From assembly GCA_031552195.1 (NCBI GenBank), contig JAVBMT010000004.1, forward strand, positions 1 through 64,000: DNA of 64,000 nucleotides, written 5' to 3'. This DNA comes from JAVBMP01 sp031552195 (GTDB lineage Bacteria > Desulfobacterota > Desulfovibrionia > Desulfovibrionales > Desulfovibrionaceae). Position numbers and translations under genes: made by a program. Numbering within the stretch: the first letter of the stretch is position 1; each line of letters starts with the position of its first letter. The notes under the pieces were generated by a model, which did not search any database, was not told the DNA's origin, and saw nothing but the letters and a program-made list of their open reading frames with translations. Positions 17,567 through 25,661 of the stretch are shown here, one piece after another.

Positions 17567-18519
17567 GGCAGCACCACTTCAACGGGCTGTCCGGGATGCA
17601 GCGAGGCCGCTTCTTTCGGGGCGGGCAGGGCTTCAACAAGGAAAACCAGTTTGTCGCGTGTTTCGTTGCTGTAGATGACCGGCGGCGTGTATTCCGCCTT
17701 ATCCCCCAGATAGGAAACCGTGCAGGGGAAACCATCGGCCCCGCCATTCAGGCGTACCGTTACAGTTTGCCCTGTAGCTATTCGGCTGAGAATTGCCTCG
17801 GATACGAAAAAGCGTATTTTTATCTGTTCCGGTGGCAGCAGCTTTACCACGGGATAGCCGGACGGAACCCACTCGCCCTCTCTGTACAGGGTATCCACCA
17901 CGCGGCTTTGCTCCGGCGCGGCAAGCTCCTTTTGCGCCAAACGCCAGTGGGCGCGTTCAAGATTCGCGCGGGCCGCCTCCACCTCGGCAACCTGCTCCCG
18001 TATCTGATCGGCGCGAGCGGGCAGTTCTCCTGCCGCAACCTGGGCGGAAAGCTCCAACACGCGGGCGACGGCGGTTTTATGAGCGGAGCGGCTTTGATCC
18101 GCCTGGGCCTGGGCGATGCCTCCGGCCTTTAACTGCGCGTCATCGCGCTTCCGATTCCGAGCGGCAAGAACCTCTGCCTCTTTCGCCTGGGAAAGTTGCG
18201 CCCGCAATACGTCCATTTCTTCAGGGCGCTTGCCCAACCGCAAGTCGGCGAGGCGCGCCTCCGCCCCCGCCAGAATCTGCGCGGCGCTTTCCAGTTCCGC
18301 ACGTTCTTCCGCGCTGTCCAGGCGGAAAAGTGGTACGCCTTCGGAAACATTTTGCCCACGCCGGACAAAAAGGCCTTCCAGCCTGCCGCCGTAAGGCGAT
18401 GCCGCATAAACGTACTCGCCTTCGACATACCCCTGCGCTACCGGGGCGCGCCCGTCGCCGCAGCCGCCGACGAAAAGCAGCAAAGCTGCGCAGACTATCG
18501 CACGTGTGATTTGGGACAT
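17563..18519 (-). CDS. HlyD/YbhG-like periplasmic adaptor lipoprotein
   Basis: A 318-residue membrane-fusion protein. The signal peptide ends in a lipobox (LLFVGGC), so it is likely lipid-anchored in the inner membrane. It has the barrel/lipoyl half (GYVEGEYVYAASPYGGRLEGLFVRRGQNV), a long coiled-coil hairpin at about 75-190, then a beta barrel ending in HPGQPVEVVLP. The start at 18519 follows GAGGG; a further in-frame ATG upstream would spoil the signal peptide. It is the first gene of the exporter operon. A 45-base hairpin lies just upstream and may be an operator or leader element. Confidence 0.88.
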   Translation of the reverse strand: MSQITRAIVCAALLLFVGGCGDGRAPVAQGYVEGEYVYAASPYGGRLEGLFVRRGQNVSEGVPLFRLDSAEERAELESAAQILAGAEARLADLRLGKRPEEMDVLRAQLSQAKEAEVLAARNRKRDDAQLKAGGIAQAQADQSRSAHKTAVARVLELSAQVAAGELPARADQIREQVAEVEAARANLERAHWRLAQKELAAPEQSRVVDTLYREGEWVPSGYPVVKLLPPEQIKIRFFVSEAILSRIATGQTVTVRLNGGADGFPCTVSYLGDKAEYTPPVIYSNETRDKLVFLVEALPAPKEAASLHPGQPVEVVLP

Positions 18520-18534
18520 TGCACCCTCGCAAGT

Positions 18535-18579
18535 ATTGTCGAAACTGAAAAGCACAGGATGCTTTCCGGTTTCGACAAT
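18535..18579. promoter_or_regulatory. Inverted repeat upstream of the exporter operon
   Basis: Arms ATTGTCGAAAC and GTTTCGACAAT (18535-18545 and 18569-18579), with an inner imperfect stem AAAAGCA/TGCTTT. It lies 16-60 bases before the hlyD-like start. It could be the binding site of the AraC-type regulator encoded next door, or a hairpin in the leader RNA. Confidence 0.5.
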
Positions 18580-18641
18580 ATGACACCTGCCCGGATGTTT
18601 CTGTCATACTACGAACAAATACTTGCTGTTGGGGAATAATA

Positions 18642-18824
18642 GGGAATTTTAACTTTGAAAAAATTTAAATGCCCTGGCGGTCGCGTTAGAGTACGCCCGC
18701 AAGCGAGCAGCGCGGCGTGCCTTTAGTACAAACAATCCGCTTCGGGCTTGTACCTGTCGGATAAATATAACATTCCGCATGCAAAACCGATTATTGCAGA
18801 GATATTTCAAAGTTAAAAAATTTC
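18642..18824 (+). repeat. Intergenic repeat, copy C (opposite orientation to its operon)
   Basis: A 183-base copy of the element also seen at 11787 and 28771. The hairpin end (GGGAATTTTAACTTT...AAATTTAAATGCCC) is at 18642 and the TTTCAAAGTTAAAA end at 18824. The shared core TGCTCGCTTGCGGGCG-TAC and CGCGACCGCCAGG are readable on the minus strand. Here the hairpin end faces the downstream hlyD-like gene, not the stop codon of the upstream araC gene, and 56 bases separate the element from that stop. Confidence 0.8.
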
Positions 18825-18879
18825 AGATGGAGAAAGCTGGCAATAACGGGCGCGCGCATGTTCCGTTTGGCGCGTTTGA

Positions 18880-19860
18880 CTATTGGGTGAGAGATGTGGA
18901 GCGAGCGAAAAAATCCGCTTGGTAGCGTTTCGGCTGTATTCCGTATTGCCCGAAAAAAGCGCGGGAAAGATGGCTTGGATTGGCGAAGCCGCAATCATAG
19001 GCCACTTCAGCGATGCTTTTCCGGGCATCTTCAAGCATACGTTTCGCGCACTCCAGACGCTGCAGCCGCAGCACGCCGAAAACAGTATCATTGTAGAGGG
19101 CACGAAAACTTTTGTTCAGGCGCGTATGCGTCAAGCCGACCGTTCGGGCGAGCTTTTGCAGCGAAGGAGGTTCAATAAGGTTGTGCAGCAATATATCATA
19201 GGCCCGGCGAGCCGCTTCACGCTCGACCGGCGTGATTTTTCCGCTCTCTTCCCCGGCGGCCTCAAGAAGGTTAAGCTGCGCATAAAATAATTCAAGCGCC
19301 TTATATTCAAGAAAAACTTTTTTTATTTCACCGCCAAGGTCGCAATCAAGAATCTGGCTTACCGTTATTTCTATGTGTAACGGCATGTTATTTTCAATGT
19401 ATATAATATCATTTCCGATATTCGACAGGAGCCGTTCAAATCTATTTTGCAGCGCCAGGTTAGGCTGAGGAGCAAGCTTTACAAAGGCGTCCGGAGAAAT
19501 GCAAAGTGAAATGGAGCGTAACGGACAATCAGGTTCTGTGTAAGCTGTGCCCCGCATCCCGGGCAGGTATGAAATCGAGCAGCGTTTTGAGGCAATGCGG
19601 CACTGTAATGCGGCGCCGTGCTCGTTGTGCATGCGGATGTTTGAATTTCCGGAAATGCAATACACAAACTGGATGGGAGGTGATAACGTCTCAAAATCAA
19701 AGCAGAAATTTTTATCCAGAGGAGGATGATTCTGTACGGCCAGCATGATGCCCGGCCTTATCTGGTATTCTTCCCAGATAAGGTGCTCTCTGGCTTCCGG
19801 CAGCCAGCCCTGAGAGCACTGAAAGGCTTCCGGCCAGTCACGGACATCCACACGCACCAT
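18880..19860 (-). CDS. AraC-family regulator, YbtA/PchR-like
   Basis: A 326-residue regulator. The N-terminal 220 residues are an effector-binding region. The C-terminal 100 hold two helix-turn-helix motifs (LQKLARTVGLTHTRLNKSFRALY and SIAEVAYDCGFANPSHLSRAFFGQYG) of the AraC/XylS type. Regulators of this shape, such as PchR and YbtA, bind the ferric siderophore and switch on its receptor and transporter. The start follows AAAGGAGG. A Fur-box-like site lies 41-59 bases upstream, so iron probably represses it. The exporter operon lies next on the same strand after a 360-base gap with a repeat. Confidence 0.9.
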   Translation of the reverse strand: MVRVDVRDWPEAFQCSQGWLPEAREHLIWEEYQIRPGIMLAVQNHPPLDKNFCFDFETLSPPIQFVYCISGNSNIRMHNEHGAALQCRIASKRCSISYLPGMRGTAYTEPDCPLRSISLCISPDAFVKLAPQPNLALQNRFERLLSNIGNDIIYIENNMPLHIEITVSQILDCDLGGEIKKVFLEYKALELFYAQLNLLEAAGEESGKITPVEREAARRAYDILLHNLIEPPSLQKLARTVGLTHTRLNKSFRALYNDTVFGVLRLQRLECAKRMLEDARKSIAEVAYDCGFANPSHLSRAFFGQYGIQPKRYQADFFARSTSLTQ

Positions 19861-19900
19861 AGGATAACCTCCTTTGTCTGGAGGGTATCTGTTTTTTGGT

Positions 19901-19919
19901 GAAAATGCAATTCATTATC
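19901..19919. promoter_or_regulatory. Fur-box-like site before the araC-type gene
   Basis: Read on the minus strand, GATAATGAATTGCATTTTC matches the 19-base Fur consensus at 14 positions, including eight in a row at one end. It lies directly upstream of the AraC-type regulator. Confidence 0.65.
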
Positions 19920-20044
19920 ATAAATTTCTATTCTTCAAACTTGCCTTATCCGCGAACACCGGCAGAGAGCATGTCAAGGCCATTTTTTTATGAAGGCGAG
20001 CTTTGTTCAAGGCAGTTATCCGAAAATTCCGGATAACCGCCGTC

Positions 20045-20300
20045 AATGGAAAAAATTACGCAACGCAGCATTACAATGCGGATTTAACATTTTGCGGAGA
20101 TTTAGCATTGATCGTGCCGATCCTTTTCGGCAGGGTATTCGCCAAAGCCCAAGCATTTTCCCCTTAGTCAACGCGGTAAGCCATACGCCAGAGTTTGTTG
20201 CCATTGCGGTCACGCACAGAAACAGTCCGCCGCCGTCAAAATGCTTTTTGGGCTTCCCGGCGTAATTTACGTTCCTGGTGTGGGTATCGGTTAGAGGCAT
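20045..20300 (-). pseudogene. Decayed P4-type tyrosine integrase, N-terminal remnant
   Basis: The minus-strand start MPLTDTHTRNVNYAGKPKKH and the following FDGGGLFLCV match the arm-binding N-terminus of P4-like integrases (PLTDxxIRxAKPxxKPYKLxDGGGLYLxV). The continuation NGNKLWRMAYRVD is found only in a second frame, and later fragments (KMLGL) in the first again, so there are at least two frameshifts. The catalytic domain is absent. An AAGGAG ribosome site is still present. It sits about 240 bases past the 3' end of tRNA-Glu and reads away from it, the usual position for an integrase at a tRNA attachment site. It probably marks a lost genomic island. Confidence 0.75.
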
Positions 20301-20493
20301 GGGTACTCCTTGTTCCTCCGTGGACGAGAAGATACTCAGGTATGCAAAAAATCTTTTGATTTTACTGTGTTATGCGTGTGGGTGTTGATATCCGCATCGC
20401 ACATTGATACCCACAGATATACCCACAAAAAGAGTGGATGCAACTGCACTTGGTGACACTTTGGGGAACACAATGAGACAGAAAAAGTAAAGA

Positions 20494-20520
20494 GTCTCAA
20501 CGGTTTTTGTCCGTTGAGAC
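20494..20520 (-). terminator. Terminator after tRNA-Glu
   Basis: A 10-base stem (GTCTCAACGG with CCGTTGAGAC), 7-base loop, followed on the minus strand by CTTTACTTTTTC. It lies 20 bases past the 3' end of tRNA-Glu and would end the two-tRNA transcript. Confidence 0.75.
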
Positions 20521-20540
20521 CCTTTGTGATACCCAATTTT

Positions 20541-20617
20541 TGGCGTCCCCAAGGGGATTTGAACCCCTGTCGACGGCGTGAAAGGCCGTTGTCCTGGGCC
20601 GGCTAGACGATGGGGAC
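20541..20617 (-). tRNA. tRNA-Glu (UUC anticodon)
   Basis: A 77-base cloverleaf with acceptor stem GTCCCCA/TGGGGAC, anticodon loop CTTTCAC (anticodon UUC), T loop GGTTCAAATCC, and an encoded CCA end. Its 3' end is the likely attachment site of the decayed integrase downstream. Confidence 0.95.
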
Positions 20618-20651
20618 GCATAACCAGCGGGCGCGAACCCGCTGGAAAATT

Positions 20652-20726
20652 TGGCTGGGCTACCTGGACTCGAACCAAGATTAACGGAGTCAGAATCCGT
20701 TGTCCTGCCAATTGAACGATAGCCCA
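20652..20726 (-). tRNA. tRNA-Gln (CUG anticodon)
   Basis: A 75-base cloverleaf with acceptor stem TGGGCTA/TAGCCCA, anticodon loop TTCTGAC (anticodon CUG), T loop GGTTCGAGTCC and an encoded CCA end. It lies 34 bases upstream of tRNA-Glu on the same strand and is probably co-transcribed with it. Confidence 0.95.
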
Positions 20727-20892
20727 ACGTGAAGGAAGTCTATAGCTGAGCCTTGGCGAATTTGTCAAGAAAAAAGCCAAGTTCCGGAGGAAGAAAAAAT
20801 ATGTGGCTGGTCCTATAAAGAAAGTCGGGGTGAAGACGAAAAGAAGGGTGTGCTGCCATGGATGGCGGCCGTGATACTCAGGGAGAGAGAAA

Positions 20893-21411
20893 ATGTTGGA
20901 ATATTACCGCTTCAAGAACGTATACGACCTTTTTATGAAGGGGCTCACGGAAGAAGCCAGGGCTGAACTGGGAGAGCTGCAGCAAAAATATGTTGAAGCC
21001 TGCCAGGAAAACATCACGCTTAAAGCGCAGGTGCAAGAGTATGAAGACATACTCTTTTTCGCGCGCAATCTGGTGTTTGACGGGAGTTTCTACTGGCTTA
21101 TCACCGGAAGCATCAAGCAAGGGCCCTTCTGCCCGAACTGCTACAACAAAGACGGACTGCTTATTCGCATAACAGACGTTTATCCGCGCCGTTGCTCGAG
21201 TTGCGGCGAGATATACGAACGTGGCGGCGGGCTGGGAAAAGGTTCGTCCGAGCAGGCTATGCCGAGAGTTCTGGACCAGGTTGCCGCGGTAGGCGTCTTG
21301 CGGGCCTTTGCCGGCCCGGAGCAGCGTCAGACGGCTAAAACGCTGGAATTCGTTCCGGCACAATCCAGGCAAAAAGCGAAAATTATTCCTTTGCAGCAAA
21401 AACGCGGCTGA
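20893..21411 (+). CDS. Hypothetical protein with coiled coil and zinc ribbon
   Basis: A 172-residue protein. Residues 15-55 are a predicted coiled coil (EEARAELGELQQKYVEACQEN). Residues 78-108 carry a CPNC...CSSC four-cysteine zinc ribbon (FCPNCYNKDGLLIRI...PRRCSSCGEIY). No membrane segment is seen. The C-terminal 50 residues are basic and of low complexity. The start follows GGGAGAGAG. I do not recognise a named family; a nucleic-acid or protein-binding role would fit the zinc ribbon but is not shown. The receiver-like gene follows 81 bases downstream on the same strand. Confidence 0.7.
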   Translation: MLEYYRFKNVYDLFMKGLTEEARAELGELQQKYVEACQENITLKAQVQEYEDILFFARNLVFDGSFYWLITGSIKQGPFCPNCYNKDGLLIRITDVYPRRCSSCGEIYERGGGLGKGSSEQAMPRVLDQVAAVGVLRAFAGPEQRQTAKTLEFVPAQSRQKAKIIPLQQKRG

Positions 21412-21492
21412 ACGGCCGGAAGTTTCGCCTCAAGGGACGCTTTTTGAACATTGTGCCTTCGCGCCTGTCAGGCGCGAAACAGGAGCGTATTT

Positions 21493-22758
21493 ATGAACCT
21501 TGCGAATTATGACACCGTGCTGTTGCTGGCAAGCAGCGAAAGCAGCGCGGCAATCGACAAGGTGGCCTTGCGTCAGGCGGGAGTTAAACACCTGCGCTTC
21601 ATGACTTCGGCCACGGAAGCCGTATCTTTTCTGCGTTCCCAGGCCAGCCTGGAAGATGCGGGAACAAAACCCGCTTACGCCTTGCCGGAACATAAGGTAA
21701 GCCTTGTGGTCTGCAACGAACAGCTGGCGAGCGGGGATTTCGCCGGGTTTATGTCCGCCCTGCGCGGCAGCCCGGAAATTTCCCTGCCGGTTGTGGCCAT
21801 ACACAGCGGCCGGGTGAAGGGCTTTAAGGAAAAGGCGTCACAGGGCGGAGCGGCTTCTGTCGTCTGCCGCCCCTATACGGTGGATCAGCTCGCCGGCGCC
21901 ATGAATTCGGCCCTCGGGCGCATGACGGAAGGCGGAGCAACAAGCGCCTCTTCCCCCCACGGCATTCAGAACGACGCGTTCGGGAAGCCTGGGCGTTTCC
22001 AGGTCAAGACGGCGTCGGCCCTGACCTGGAACACCAGCCATGCGCCGATGACGCGTGAGCAAAGCTTCCTTGCCCAGCTTGACGGGGCTGAAAGCGGCGG
22101 GCCGCAGGCTCCGAGCGCCGCCGAGCACGTTGAGAACGCCCGCAAAGCCATGGCTTCCGGCGCTTCGGACGCTATGGAAGAGGCCGGGGCCAGTTTCAAG
22201 CAAGCGATAATGAGCGACCCCCTTTGCGTTGAGGCCTGCCTGGGGCTGGCGCAAACCGCCAGGGCGGCCGGGAACAGCCCTGACGTGCTGAAGTGGCTGC
22301 AACGCGCCGGGTCCATTTATCTGCACACCGGAAAAGGCGAACAGGCCAGAGCGATCTTTTCCCGCTTGCCCGCGTCGCTTTCCGCCCGGCATCAGGGTGC
22401 GGACCCTTTCTTCGAATCCGTTATAGACATGATGGAAGACGGCTGCCACCATGAAGCCGCCCAACTGCTCCTGCGCATGCGCGACAGCGGCGGGCGCGAT
22501 CCTCTGCATGTGCTGATGAGCCGGGCCTGCCAGCTTACGCGCCATCCGGAAAAAAACCTTGAAGAACTGTGCCTGGCTTTATACCGGAGCGGGCATGAAA
22601 GATTGGCCGCGAATTTGCGCAAGCGCCTGCTAGAAGTTCCGGACTTTGAGCGTGAGGAAGAGCCTTCCGGGTTCTGGGAACGTTTTCCGCGCCTTTACAC
22701 CATGATAACCGTTGCCGGATATGCCGCGAGAAGCTGGCGGCATGCCAACGCTTCCTGA
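21493..22758 (+). CDS. Degenerate receiver domain plus TPR-like repeats
   Basis: A 421-residue protein. Residues 1-140 look like a response-regulator receiver fold: a beta strand (DTVLLLAS), a central strand (VSLVVCNEQL), then PVVAIHSG and a final RPYTVDQL, mirroring the Thr/Lys end of receivers. The phosphorylated Asp position reads Asn (VVCNEQ), so phosphorylation is unlikely. A linker follows, then from about 205 helical repeats of TPR type (AGASFKQAIMSDPLCVEACLGLAQTARAAGN). The start at 21493 follows AGGAG. It may be a scaffold protein. A terminator follows at 22818. Confidence 0.65.
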   Translation: MNLANYDTVLLLASSESSAAIDKVALRQAGVKHLRFMTSATEAVSFLRSQASLEDAGTKPAYALPEHKVSLVVCNEQLASGDFAGFMSALRGSPEISLPVVAIHSGRVKGFKEKASQGGAASVVCRPYTVDQLAGAMNSALGRMTEGGATSASSPHGIQNDAFGKPGRFQVKTASALTWNTSHAPMTREQSFLAQLDGAESGGPQAPSAAEHVENARKAMASGASDAMEEAGASFKQAIMSDPLCVEACLGLAQTARAAGNSPDVLKWLQRAGSIYLHTGKGEQARAIFSRLPASLSARHQGADPFFESVIDMMEDGCHHEAAQLLLRMRDSGGRDPLHVLMSRACQLTRHPEKNLEELCLALYRSGHERLAANLRKRLLEVPDFEREEEPSGFWERFPRLYTMITVAGYAARSWRHANAS

Positions 22759-22817
22759 TTTTGCGCGCTTTTCGGTTTTGCGTAAATTGCCAATATAAGC
22801 TGCCTGACGCAAAAATT

Positions 22818-22846
22818 AACGTTCCCGGAGTAATTCCGGGGACGTT
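22818..22846 (+). terminator. Rho-independent terminator
   Basis: Stem AACGTTCCCGG/CCGGGGACGTT with one G-T pair and a 7-base loop, followed by TTCTTATTT. It lies 60 bases after the receiver/TPR gene and just before the convergent SDR gene. Confidence 0.75.
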
Positions 22847-22872
22847 TTCTTATTTACGCCTGTTTTCCAGGT

Positions 22873-23703
22873 TTATATTTCCATCAACTGCCCGCCGGTA
22901 ATGTTGATAGCCTGGCCTGTAATATAAGAGGCGGCGTCCGAGGCCAGAAAAACCGCCACTTTTCCGACTTCCTCAACCGTGCCGAGGCGTCCCAGGGGAA
23001 TGGTTTTTATTTGTTCCTGCTCCTGCTCTTCAATGGTGGAACCCAGGGCGTTCGCCTTGAACTCGAAGCGCCATGATTCCATGCCTGTCAGTATCTGCCC
23101 GGGACAGATGGCGTTTACGCGGATATTTTCAGAAGCCAGCTCCTTGGCCTGCACCTTGGAAAGCATGATCACCCCGGCCTTGGAAACGGCGTAAGCGCCG
23201 TTATACAAAGGCGGCACCTTGCCGGAGCGGGAAGACATGTTGATGATGCTGCCGCCCTCGGTCATCATGGGGATTATCGCCTTGCTCACCCGGAACATGC
23301 CCGTGAGGTTGACGTCAAGCGCGTCAACCCAGGTTTTCTCGTCGTACATATGCACGGCCTTCCCCGTGCCGAGAGACACGCCGGCGTTGTTGCAAAGGAT
23401 ATGCACAACAGGGAAATGTATTTTAATCTCAGCGGCCATGGCCAGGCATGAAGCCATGCTGGAAACGTCAAGCGCAACGGCCAGGGCCTTGATGCCGTAC
23501 TTGCCGGAAAGTTCGTCGGCCAGTTCCCTGATTTCCTCTATTCCGCCGGGGCTGAGGCTGGCGTCTGATTCCTGCGCGGGCAGATCCGCCAGAATGACGT
23601 GCACCCCTTCGCGCGCCAGAGATTCAGCAACGCCGAAGCCGATGCCGTCATGCTTGCCGGCGCCGGTTACAAGGGCCACTTTGTTTTTAAGACCGCCGTT
23701 CAT
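22873..23703 (-). CDS. Short-chain dehydrogenase/reductase
   Basis: A 276-residue NAD(P)-dependent SDR. The cofactor motif is TGAGKHDGIG at 14-23, a glycine motif with an inserted KHD. The NNAG motif and the catalytic Ser (MSSRSGK) and YxxxK (YAVSK) follow, and the end ITGQAINITGGQLM is typical of the family. The C-terminal TGGQ resembles sugar-alcohol dehydrogenases such as sorbitol-6-phosphate dehydrogenase, but the substrate is not determined. The start follows AGGAGG. The pth gene lies upstream on the same strand with a 170-base gap holding a palindrome. No pathway genes are adjacent. Confidence 0.85.
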   Translation of the reverse strand: MNGGLKNKVALVTGAGKHDGIGFGVAESLAREGVHVILADLPAQESDASLSPGGIEEIRELADELSGKYGIKALAVALDVSSMASCLAMAAEIKIHFPVVHILCNNAGVSLGTGKAVHMYDEKTWVDALDVNLTGMFRVSKAIIPMMTEGGSIINMSSRSGKVPPLYNGAYAVSKAGVIMLSKVQAKELASENIRVNAICPGQILTGMESWRFEFKANALGSTIEEQEQEQIKTIPLGRLGTVEEVGKVAVFLASDAASYITGQAINITGGQLMEI

Positions 23704-23737
23704 AGTTCCTCCTGGCTTGGACGTTACGAAGCTTGGG

Positions 23738-23757
23738 GGCGGAAAAAATTTTCCGCC
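23738..23757. promoter_or_regulatory. Palindrome upstream of the SDR gene
   Basis: GGCGGAAAA-AA-TTTTCCGCC, perfect 9-base arms, 35 bases before the SDR start. It is a candidate operator; no regulator gene is adjacent. Confidence 0.4.
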
Positions 23758-23872
23758 GGGGCAAGTCGATGATCTGCAAATTAATTTATTTTAAAGTAAA
23801 AGACACGGCGCGGAATGGCAACCATAAAGCGCTGTTTTTTCCAGATATTCTTATTTCAGCAGCGTCGTATTT

Positions 23873-24469
23873 TCATTCCGGCGATGCGTCGAAAGAGTTG
23901 GCCATGTTCTGGGCCGTGGTGAAACCGTGGGCGGCAAAGGCGAGCAGGGCGTCCACCCCGGCCTCAAGCACCCGGCTGACCAGTTTTTTTTCTTCCGGCC
24001 GGAAGCCGCCCAGCACATGGCTTACGGTATCCTGCCCGGGTATTTTACCTATGCCAAGGCGCAGGCGGTAGAAATCCGGCGTGCCGAGAAGCCCGGCAAT
24101 GGAAAGGATGCCCTTGTGCCCGGCCGCGCCGCCGCCCAGCTTCAGGCGCATCCGCCCGAGCGGAAGGTCCATTTCATCGTGGGCCACCAGAATATCCTTC
24201 GAGGCGATTTTATAATATCCGGCGGCCTGCACCACGGCTTCGCCGCTAAGGTTCATATAGGTTAACGGCTTGAGCAGAAGCCATGTTCCGCCATTTCCCG
24301 GCAGCGAACAACGCCAGAGTTCATAACGCTGTTTGGGGCCGGAGAGCTTTTCCGCCCCGGCGCATTTCTCTTTCAGGGCGTCAATAAGCATGAAACCGAG
24401 ATTGTGCCTGGTGTTGTCGTATTTGGGGCCGGGGTTGCCCAGTCCTACGAGAAGTCCGTTCAAGTTCAT
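23873..24469 (-). CDS. pth: Peptidyl-tRNA hydrolase
   Basis: A 198-residue enzyme that frees tRNA from prematurely released peptidyl-tRNA in the cytoplasm. Signature segments are LVGLGNPGPKYDNTRHNLGF with the catalytic His in TRHN, the KPLTYMNLSGEAV loop, HDEMDLPLGRMRLKLGGGAAGHKG, and RLRLGIGKIPG. The ATG at 24469 is chosen as it opens the conserved domain; the longer frame starts at a TTG. The ribosome site is weak. The gene points away from the divergent protease gene at 24711. Confidence 0.95.
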   Translation of the reverse strand: MNLNGLLVGLGNPGPKYDNTRHNLGFMLIDALKEKCAGAEKLSGPKQRYELWRCSLPGNGGTWLLLKPLTYMNLSGEAVVQAAGYYKIASKDILVAHDEMDLPLGRMRLKLGGGAAGHKGILSIAGLLGTPDFYRLRLGIGKIPGQDTVSHVLGGFRPEEKKLVSRVLEAGVDALLAFAAHGFTTAQNMANSFDASPE

Positions 24470-24710
24470 ATCGTCAGTGGTTGTTTTCAGTTGCAAATTC
24501 GCGCCGGGCGGCGCTTTTTATCGCCAGCCATTCTGCATAGCCAATATTGGCGTCCTTGTCGATACCCGGCGGGCGGGCCGGCTGGGCGTAAGGCTGGGCC
24601 GCTTGACCCTAGCAGGACGGCGGTATACAGAACAGCATATATTTTTCAGGTCGTCAGGCCTGTTAAGGTTAAGGGTCGGCCTTGGCCGAAATTATCGGAC
24701 GGAGAGAATA

Positions 24711-25559
24711 ATGCGCTGGCAAAATCGTGAAGGAAGCGGCAATATCGAAGACAGGCGGGGAAGTTCTCCGGGCCGGCGCGGCGTTGCCGCCGGGGGCGCG
24801 GGCGGAATCATCCTTTTTCTGGTGGTAATTGTGGCCGGATACTACGGCGTTGACCTGACTCCGCTGCTTTCGGGCGGCGGCCCGGTCGCGACTTCAAACC
24901 AGCCTTATACCCCTTCGGAGGCCGAGCAGGAAATGGCCCGCTTCACTTCCGTGGCCCTGAAGACCACTGAGGAAACCTGGCAGGCCATATTCAAGCAGTC
25001 CGGGCAAAATTATCCCGCCCCCAAGCTGGTGCTTTACACGGGTGAAACGCAAACCAGCTGCGGTTACGGGCAGGCCGCCATGGGGCCTTTTTACTGCCCG
25101 CCCGATCAGACCGTTTATATCGACCTTTCTTTTTATCAGGATATGAAAAATAAACTTGGCGGCGGCGGCGATTTCGCCCAAGGCTATGTAATAGCCCATG
25201 AGGTCGGGCATCATGTTCAGAATATTCTGGGCATAGAGAAGAAAATGCGGCAGATGCGGCAGGGCGCTACCAAGGCGCAGGCCAATCATCTTTCCGTAAT
25301 GCTTGAGCTTCAGGCCGACTGCTTCGCCGGAGTATGGGGGTTTTACATGGAGAAGGAAGGCGTTCTTGAGGGCGGTGACTTGCAGGAGGCCCTTAAAACG
25401 GCTGAGGCCATAGGCGACGACCGGTTGCAGCGGCAGGGCGGCGGCCGGGTGGTGCCGGACAGCTTTACGCACGGCACTTCCAGGCAGCGCTATGACTGGT
25501 TCAAACGTGGGTTTGATTCCGGAAACCCCAACGCCTGCAACACTTTTGACGGAATTTGA
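24711..25559 (+). CDS. ypfJ: Neutral zinc metallopeptidase, YpfJ family
   Basis: A 282-residue membrane-anchored protein. Its short cytoplasmic part (MRWQNREGSGNIEDRRG, the typical opening of the family) is followed by one membrane segment at about 25-45 and a periplasmic zinc domain. The zinc motif is HEVGHH, with ELQADCFAGVWG and DGFTHGTSRQR-like text (DSFTHGTSRQRYDWF) near the end. The family is named for a metallopeptidase-like fold; no substrate is known. The start at 24711 follows GGAGAGA; the longer upstream frame overlaps pth and is not supported. Confidence 0.9.
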   Translation: MRWQNREGSGNIEDRRGSSPGRRGVAAGGAGGIILFLVVIVAGYYGVDLTPLLSGGGPVATSNQPYTPSEAEQEMARFTSVALKTTEETWQAIFKQSGQNYPAPKLVLYTGETQTSCGYGQAAMGPFYCPPDQTVYIDLSFYQDMKNKLGGGGDFAQGYVIAHEVGHHVQNILGIEKKMRQMRQGATKAQANHLSVMLELQADCFAGVWGFYMEKEGVLEGGDLQEALKTAEAIGDDRLQRQGGGRVVPDSFTHGTSRQRYDWFKRGFDSGNPNACNTFDGI

Positions 25560-25661
25560 ACCCCAGGCCGGAACCGCGTTTGAAATCCGTTACGGCTTGG
25601 CCGGAGTGAGCGTCAGAATAAGCGAATACGGCCTCATGAACAATTTATTCGCCCGCTGAAG

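Noticed and set aside
11787..18824. Repeats as a classical MITE
   Set aside because: The ends share an inverted TTTTAACTTTGAAA, but no clear target-site duplication is seen and position at stop codons is too regular; kept open only as an origin.
23755..23820. Possible sixth repeat copy between pth and the SDR gene
   Set aside because: Only a short TTTTAAAGTAAAA-like match; core and hairpin are missing.
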